Shown: piece by piece, positions 58,954 to 64,000 of the stretch
Position numbering within the stretch: position 1 is the stretch's first letter
Layout of the letters: each line of letters starts with the position of its first letter
Origin: Isoetes taiwanensis
Taxonomy: Eukaryota > Streptophyta > Lycopodiopsida > Isoetales > Isoetaceae
Assembly: GCA_021234155.1 (NCBI GenBank)
Contig: JAJEKV010000014.1
Coordinates: forward strand, 17,826,652-17,890,651
Length of the DNA stretch: 64,000 nucleotides
Direction: 5' to 3'
Made by a program: the position numbers and the translations under genes
Notes under the pieces: model-generated
What the model was told of the DNA's origin: nothing
The model's input: the letters and a program-made list of their open reading frames with translations, nothing else
The model's database searches: none

Positions 58954-59946
58954 CTAAACACAAATCGACATGCCTGAGCCGATTTCTTCGGAGATGACCT
59001 TGCCGTCCCATTGCTCCATAAACTGTGGGTACTGCTTTTTTAGGTCCTTCTTAAGTACCCATGTCGTGTCTGCCACGGGCAAGTGTTTCCACTTGACCAA
59101 GTATTGGAGAAACTCTGATCTCCTTGTTTTCTTGAAGGCTTTATAAAAAATCAATTCTGGAACTATCTCCAGCTGCTCTTCTGTCATTTCCAACAACGTT
59201 GGCATGTCCAAGACTTCTTCTGGATTTGGAGTATGCTTCTTCAACAAACTCACGTGGAAGACTTTATGAATCTTTAGGTGTGCTGGCAGCTCTAACTTGT
59301 AGGATTGATTACCTACTCTCTTGGTTATTCTGAAAGGGCCAGCCCACGTTGGAGCAAGCTTCTTACAATTTCCGATGTGGAGATTCGCCTGCTTCACTTT
59401 GATCTTGAGCCAGACGTTGTCGCCAACCTGGAACTCTCTGACCGTCCGATGCTTGTCGGCGACGCTCTTTTGTTGACTCCTTGCTGCAAGAAGATATCCT
59501 CGGACCTCTTCTACCAGCTGCTGCATGTCGGCCAACATTTGCTGCGAAATCTCTACTTTTGATACAGGATTGTGCCAAGTGTCTGGAGTTAGACATTGGT
59601 AGCCATAGTTGATCATGAACGGCGACATCTGGGATGATTCCTGCTTGGTGCTATTATAAGCGAACTCGACCAAGTGAATATAATCTTCCCACTTACTCTG
59701 CTTGTTCCAGACATAGTTTCGTAGCATGTCTTCCAAAATTCTGTTGGTCTGTTCCGTTTGCCCATCCGTCTGAGGATGATAGGCCGTGCTCATGGACAGC
59801 TTCGTCTGGATTGTCGCAAAAAGATCTTGCCAAAAGGCACTCATGAACTTCGGGTCTCTGTCGGAGATGATCTCTCTCGGCATGCCATGGAGCCTGAAGA
59901 TTTCTTTGGTGAAGAGATTCGCAATATCCAAGGCTGTAGAGTGCAA
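58954..59946 (-). CDS. Chromovirus integrase C-terminal two-thirds with chromodomain
   Basis: 330 uninterrupted codons. Starts inside the integrase core after the first Asp (ALDIANLFTKEIFRLHGMP), then IISDRDPKF (second Asp), AYHPQTDGQTEQTNRILED (Glu). The GPY/F-type region (WAGPFRITKRVGNQSYKLEL) and HKVFHVSLLKKH follow. The end is a chromodomain (EFLQYLVKWKHLPVADTTWV) that in this family targets heterochromatin. Stop TAG at 58956-58954 lies in the target duplication of the TIR element. The 5' part of pol is missing, and the break at about 59946 abuts X copy 2. Confidence 0.93.
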   Translation of the reverse strand: MHSTALDIANLFTKEIFRLHGMPREIISDRDPKFMSAFWQDLFATIQTKLSMSTAYHPQTDGQTEQTNRILEDMLRNYVWNKQSKWEDYIHLVEFAYNSTKQESSQMSPFMINYGYQCLTPDTWHNPVSKVEISQQMLADMQQLVEEVRGYLLAARSQQKSVADKHRTVREFQVGDNVWLKIKVKQANLHIGNCKKLAPTWAGPFRITKRVGNQSYKLELPAHLKIHKVFHVSLLKKHTPNPEEVLDMPTLLEMTEEQLEIVPELIFYKAFKKTRRSEFLQYLVKWKHLPVADTTWVLKKDLKKQYPQFMEQWDGKVISEEIGSGMSICV

Positions 59947-60008
59947 AAGAAATATATTTATATATATTTGATAGTTTCATTACAATGCCTCCGGGATCAA
60001 GAGTCTAA

Positions 60009-61345
60009 CTATTCTTGGAATCGCCGGTAGGAGGGGTTATCCTGAAGAAACTTCTTAACTTGGGTCATTCCTACCGAGCGTCCCAAGTTCCTGAGGATAT
60101 TCGTTGATGACCCGCCCTGCAAGGCTGCCACCAAGTCTTCTACTCTGCGGTCCGAAGTATAGGCCGCGGTCACTGCTAGTCTTCCCTGCCGTTTGTATGG
60201 TATGTCGAAGTCGAAGATGTCAAGTGCCATCGTTCTCTTGACTAGGATGACATGGTCAACTGTTGGGAGCAGTCGAGCATATCTACCGAAGCCTGAGAGT
60301 GCGATGAGCATGAACACTCCTTCTTCGCCCCTTGGGCTGATGAATGACCGCTATCCTCCTGTCCATCAGCAGAGGGAGATAATACCTCAGTGACCTGTCC
60401 CTGCCCGCTGCTGATGATTCGTCGTCCGCTCGGGCACCGGCTCTATGTCTTCCCGCATATTCGTCGATATCAGTCTCTGTGAGATCCGCGTAGTCCCTGA
60501 CTGTCAATGTGATTCACCTCAGGTCAATTTCGCCTCTTCTCTCTGGGGGGGCTGGTGTCGAAGAACTCGGCATCAAAATGTTCGTGGTCTTGCCACGGAT
60601 CCCCATCCGTTCTTGGATGGCGTAGAATTCTTCTTCGGACGGCAGATCCCGAGCTTCCATCATTTGCCGGATGCTGCTGTACGCCTGGATATCTGAAGTC
60701 GACTCCCCGATGTAGGTGCCGGCTTCTCTTACTTGGATTGGGAAGTCAGAAGCCTCCCGGTCGATGAAGTCATCTATGTCTGGTTGTTGCCGCAGAAGAT
60801 ACAACAACTCATCAAGTCGGTACTCCCTGGCTCTGCATTGGGGGAGGTTCTGGATATCGCTCAGGAGCAGGTACTCCTGGCCGTTGATGATGATGGGGGC
60901 TAGGCTTGTGATACCTAGCCCGAGCGGGGGAGCGATCCTGAGGTTTTTGCCTGGCACAATGACTTCTTCTGAACAATACAGGTTTATGATCATCAAGGTT
61001 AGTTTTTTTTAATTAATAAATTTTCCCGGTCCTGTTCGAAAACTGGTATCTCCTGCTCTGCTAGTTGCCGCTCTTGTTCGGGGTCGAGCTCGACGTAGTC
61101 TTCGTCATCTGAGTCGATCGCTTCCTCTTCGGCTCGTCCTTCTTGCTCCGATTGATACTGTAATAAGAGCTGACCCTCTGCTGAAGAGGCTAAGGGGTCT
61201 ACGTCCAGGGCAGGGATAGAGGGTTCCCCTATTGGGTTCTAGGCACGGTGAGAAAGAAAGATGGCTAGGGCAGCCGTGTAGAAGAAATACTTGGTCCTAT
61301 TAGCGGTCAAGACCATGTAGTCTGGCAACCTAGCAAACACGATTG
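60009..61345 (-). pseudogene. Unknown protein X, copy 2, 5'-truncated
   Basis: Collinear with X copy 1 from LPDYMVLTANRTKYFFYTAA (about 61325) to YRRFQE and stop TAG at 60011-60009. Best open parts are 60996-60514 (LLLSDIQNLPQ, DELLYLLRQQP, FIDREASDFPI) and 60317-60009 (RLAVTAAYTSDRRVEDLVAA, NILRNLGRSVG). Between them are at least two frameshifts. An acidic stretch (EEEAIDSDDEDYVELDPEQE) lies at about 61100. Starting Met and N-terminal ~70 residues are absent. Similarity to copy 1 is roughly two-thirds identity in the best block. Family unknown. Confidence 0.6.
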
Positions 61346-61351
61346 CAAATT

Positions 61352-61379
61352 AAACGGGAGTGTTGCATCACTCCCGTTT
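61352..61379. other. Perfect 11-bp-stem hairpin
   Basis: AAACGGGAGTG, loop TTGCAT, CACTCCCGTTT. It sits at the truncated 5' edge of X copy 2 and about 300 bp beyond the methyltransferase gene end. It could be a terminator-like or insertion-footprint palindrome. Confidence 0.7.
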
Positions 61380-61687
61380 CAAAGATTCCCTTTAAAAAAA
61401 CACCAAGTTTCTAAAATAAGCCTTTTTTGATAGTTGTTAAGAATTTCTAGAGGTTTGCATTTTTTTTCATGCCATTTTGGCCCATTATTAGACGAAAACT
61501 TTGTACTTATGAAACACAAATCATAAAAATAGCAAAATTTAGGCATAGACTTGAAGAGACTGAAAGCATTACAAAAAACAAGCACCAGAATAGAAAGGAA
61601 AAAAAAGTACTATGTTTTTAATAAATTGTTGTACATCAATATTGAAGATTCATTGTAATAAATAATGATAATTTTAATATGCAGTAG
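61380..61687. other. 3' flank of the methyltransferase gene
   Basis: AT-rich, no gene. Probably contains the 3' UTR and polyadenylation region of the minus-strand methyltransferase gene. Confidence 0.4.
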
Positions 61688-64000
61688 TCAAAGATCTACA
61701 TCATAGTCCTCCTCATTCTTTTTTTCGCTCTCTCTGCCATCTCGTCCTTTCGTTTCTATCTGCTCCTTTCTTGGGGACTTGAGTTTTGTATCCTCTTTGT
61801 TCTTCGGAATGGTAGCTAAAGCTACTTCTTTAAGCTCTGCAAAGGTTGCCTCATCGTCTAGTGAGCTGGAGAATGGAGGCTGTATCTCTGAGGACGTTAG
61901 TTTAGCATAATCAGATGAAGACTTGGCCCCTAACTCCTGATTTTCATCTGGTAAAGTAGGTAAGGCAGCCAGTCTCATCTTCACAAAATGCACAGCCTCC
62001 TTATCAATATCCACGGCTACCACGATTCGCGGCCCTTCTTAAGTGCACATGCGATAGTAGTACGAGAACCGAGGAGAAAGCATCAAGTACCCAATCTCAC
62101 GGGCCGAGAACATGTCCAGGAGATGGTTGATGAGCTTTTGTGGTTTCTGGTAGTGATTCACAATCCTGCCTTGTGCACTTGGGTCCTGCAATTTCTGTAA
62201 GACTGCTGGAAACTCTAGGACGTTTGAAAAGTTTTGACAGGCGGCAGTGTTAAAGTGATCCATGGTCCTCTTCCCATCAAAACTCCAATAAGCTACATGA
62301 AGGTACTCTACCTTGCTGAGCAACCTTGGTCCTCCACCATGGTAGTTGATGTTCGTTTTGTACCTAGTGAAGCATATAAAGTGATATTAGCAAAAAACAA
62401 GAAAACACTTGAAAACCGTAAAGCAGAAATACTATTCCGAATACACACTACGTTATTAAAGAGAAAAGTAATTGTATTCGGAATAAGACTTACTGACAAA
62501 GGTTTTCATATCCTCACCTGAACCGGAGAACCAAAGTGATTTTTGAAAGCTGATTCCACCAAGCGGTCGCATGCTTTCGAATGGAACGTAACTAAACGCC
62601 AATGTTTGGCCGTTGAGATCTGCTTAATTCCTTCAATAAAAGCATTAAACTCTGAAAATTTGAAGGGCTGGTCGTCGTATCTGCTGTCTTTAAGCTTAAA
62701 CCCATAGGGAAGATCAGCAATAACCAAAGTAAAGTCCTGTGGCTTAACCGTTCCGACAAGGTTCGTGTGCAATCACCATGAATGATTGAATATAAATTGT
62801 TTTGATCAAACATGCGAGAATCTCTAAATAGTCGGATGGTTCGCTCTCAACAGATTCTTCTTTATTAACGACCTCTCTTCCGTCTTTGTTCTAACCAAAT
62901 TCATAAAGCCCTCGGTAGGTCTTTATTTTTCTTTTTTGTTCTAAGAAAAACAAAACAACAACTGTCAAGAGATCGTTTGTGCGGAGAGAAGGAATTCTAA
63001 GTGTAATTACCCAGCCCTCAAAATTTGGTGAATATTGGACAATGCGCTCGTCGGATGTGGCAATTGGGTAGAGTTCCTTGCACCTTTCCCATGTGTCGAC
63101 GTTTAGCTGCTCCATCAAACATGTTTGACATGTTATGGCGTTTTTGGTCACTGCAAGGCGTTAAAGGAAACAATGAGTTTAAACAAAAGAATGAAGGCAA
63201 CGTAAAAGAAAAAAAAATACAAGTCAAGCTAATTGTATTACGGAATACAAACCGTTAACTTGTGATGCTACCTCGAAACAATATGCAGAAAAATAGTTCT
63301 ACTACGGGACAAACACATTGCTTCTCTAAAAGGAACATGCGTATTCCGTATACACAGGCCAACATTCAGAGGAGCAATGTGTATTCCGGAATACACATGC
63401 CTTCCTTCACACGGGCAATGTGTATTCCGGAATACACAATGCCTTTCTAGAGACAAGCAATGTGTATTCCGGAATACACAATGCCTTTCTAGAGACAAGC
63501 AATGTGTATTCCGGAATACACATTGCCCGTGTAAAGAAAGGCATGTGTATTCGGAATACACTAGCCACCAGATGTTTTTGGGAATCTAACATGCAATAAC
63601 TAATGTTTGTGTCGAAAAAACTTACTTGTGTAATTCCTTTGACATTTCTTCTAGGCTAAACTCCTTATCAACAACTTTTTGGAGAAGTCGCCGAGAAGCT
63701 CCGTGTCGGAGAAGCCCCTGCATTTCCATGAGCCGGTAATGGTCATTTCTTTTTTGGAGTGCGTCGAGCTTTTTTTCTTAGTCTGTCTCCTTTCCCTTGC
63801 TCTTTAACTCCCTCGCTCGAACATTGTAAATATCCGGGTCCCAGAGTTCCCAAATCTGTTCAAGAAGATTCACGTTAAATAGTTGATTTGCTATTACGGA
63901 ATACATTTTGTGCTTACCTTGCCATCTCTAAAAGCTAATCTGGAACCGGTTATGTCGTATTGTATCGAGAGACCGCCTTTTGTTGGCCTCGTCATATTTC
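61688..64000 (-). CDS. Beta-class DNA amino-methyltransferase (N6-A/N4-C type), multi-exon, incomplete
   Basis: Predicted S-adenosylmethionine-dependent base methylase. Likely exons: 64000-63918 (partial, MTRPTKGGLSIQYDITG, donor AAG|GTAAGC), 63855-63626 (IWELWDPDIYNVRAREL, with a TAA at 63780-63778), 63150-63011 (ITCQTCLMEQLNVDTWERC), about 62813-62518, and 62361-61688. Exon 4 has LYSIIHGDC then, after a frameshift, FTLVIADLPYGFK: motif IV with DLPY in place of DPPY. Exon 5 has NHYQKPQKLINHLLDMFS, then WVLDAFS (motif I, followed by a disturbed SGSGTT-like stretch) and VAVDIDKEAVHFVKMRL. Order IV before I defines the beta class. The acidic tail ends DYDVDL at 61688. The 5' end lies outside the window. 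Frameshifts may be errors or decay. Confidence 0.75.
63337..63562. repeat. 42-bp tandem array of 20-bp palindromes in a methyltransferase intron
   Basis: Perfect TGTGTATTCCGGAATACACA at 63378, 63419, 63461 and 63503. Degenerate copies are at 63337 and 63544. Period 41-42. Spacers share AATGCCTTTCTAGAGACAAG. Lies between exons 2 and 3. A related degenerate pair (ATTCCGAATAC and GTATTCGGAAT, 40 bp apart) lies in the next-but-one intron at 62434-62484. Confidence 0.93.

Noticed and set aside
63337-63562. Possible CRISPR array
   Set aside because: Regular spacing and palindromic repeats, but the spacers are near-identical to each other, only six units exist, there are no cas genes, and the context is a plant intron.

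Overview
The window looks like a repeat-rich nuclear segment of a land plant, most likely a large-genome non-seed plant such as a fern. Evidence for a plant: an R2R3-MYB gene with the classic plant intron positions, a Ty1/copia element primed by initiator-Met tRNA, a Tat-like Ty3/gypsy element with an extra RNase H, a chromovirus fragment, a Helitron, a LINE with a DUF4283-type ORF1, and a Penelope-like RT. The fern assignment is inference from the Penelope RT and the bacterial-type DNA methyltransferase. No rRNA, tRNA or CRISPR feature was found.

Layout. 1-2.45 kb: a three-exon R2R3-MYB gene (minus strand) with a stop codon inside its R3 repeat. 2.45-8.2 kb: non-coding and old repeat. 8.3-18.5 kb (minus): an unknown protein family, here called X, and a histone H3-like pseudogene. 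The two have parallel upstream architecture (70-bp inverted-repeat modules, then a TATAAATA box, then ATG about 105-116 bp further on). X is split by a complete copia element (8938-13653, TSD ACTTT) and by an ORF1-only LINE (14637-16545, 17-bp TSD). 18.5-25.7 kb: tandem and dispersed repeats and a LINE 3' end. 25.9-32.8 kb (minus): exons of one or two unrecognised genes around a Penelope-like RT remnant, flanked by an 87-bp duplication.

33-60 kb is a nest of insertions. A minus-strand chromovirus has its 3' LTR split by an 18.5-kb Tat-like element (34197-52715, TSD TGTGT, LTRs about 2.3 kb). That element has a tandemly duplicated gag-protease segment, and the first duplicate is interrupted by a 6.4-kb Helitron (38527-44966) with textbook ends. 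The same chromovirus is also hit by a poly(A) retroposon (53226-54493) and by a 3.9-kb TIR element (55049-58952) immediately after its integrase stop.

60-64 kb: a second, 5'-truncated copy of X. Then comes a multi-exon gene (minus, running off the right edge) for a beta-class amino-type DNA methyltransferase. One intron of it carries a 42-bp-period array of 20-bp palindromes.

Nearly every coding region has frameshifts. Comparing duplicated copies inside the window, many differences fall on CAG/CTG trinucleotides. That suggests systematic read errors at CHG-methylated sites, so some 'broken' genes here may be intact in reality.
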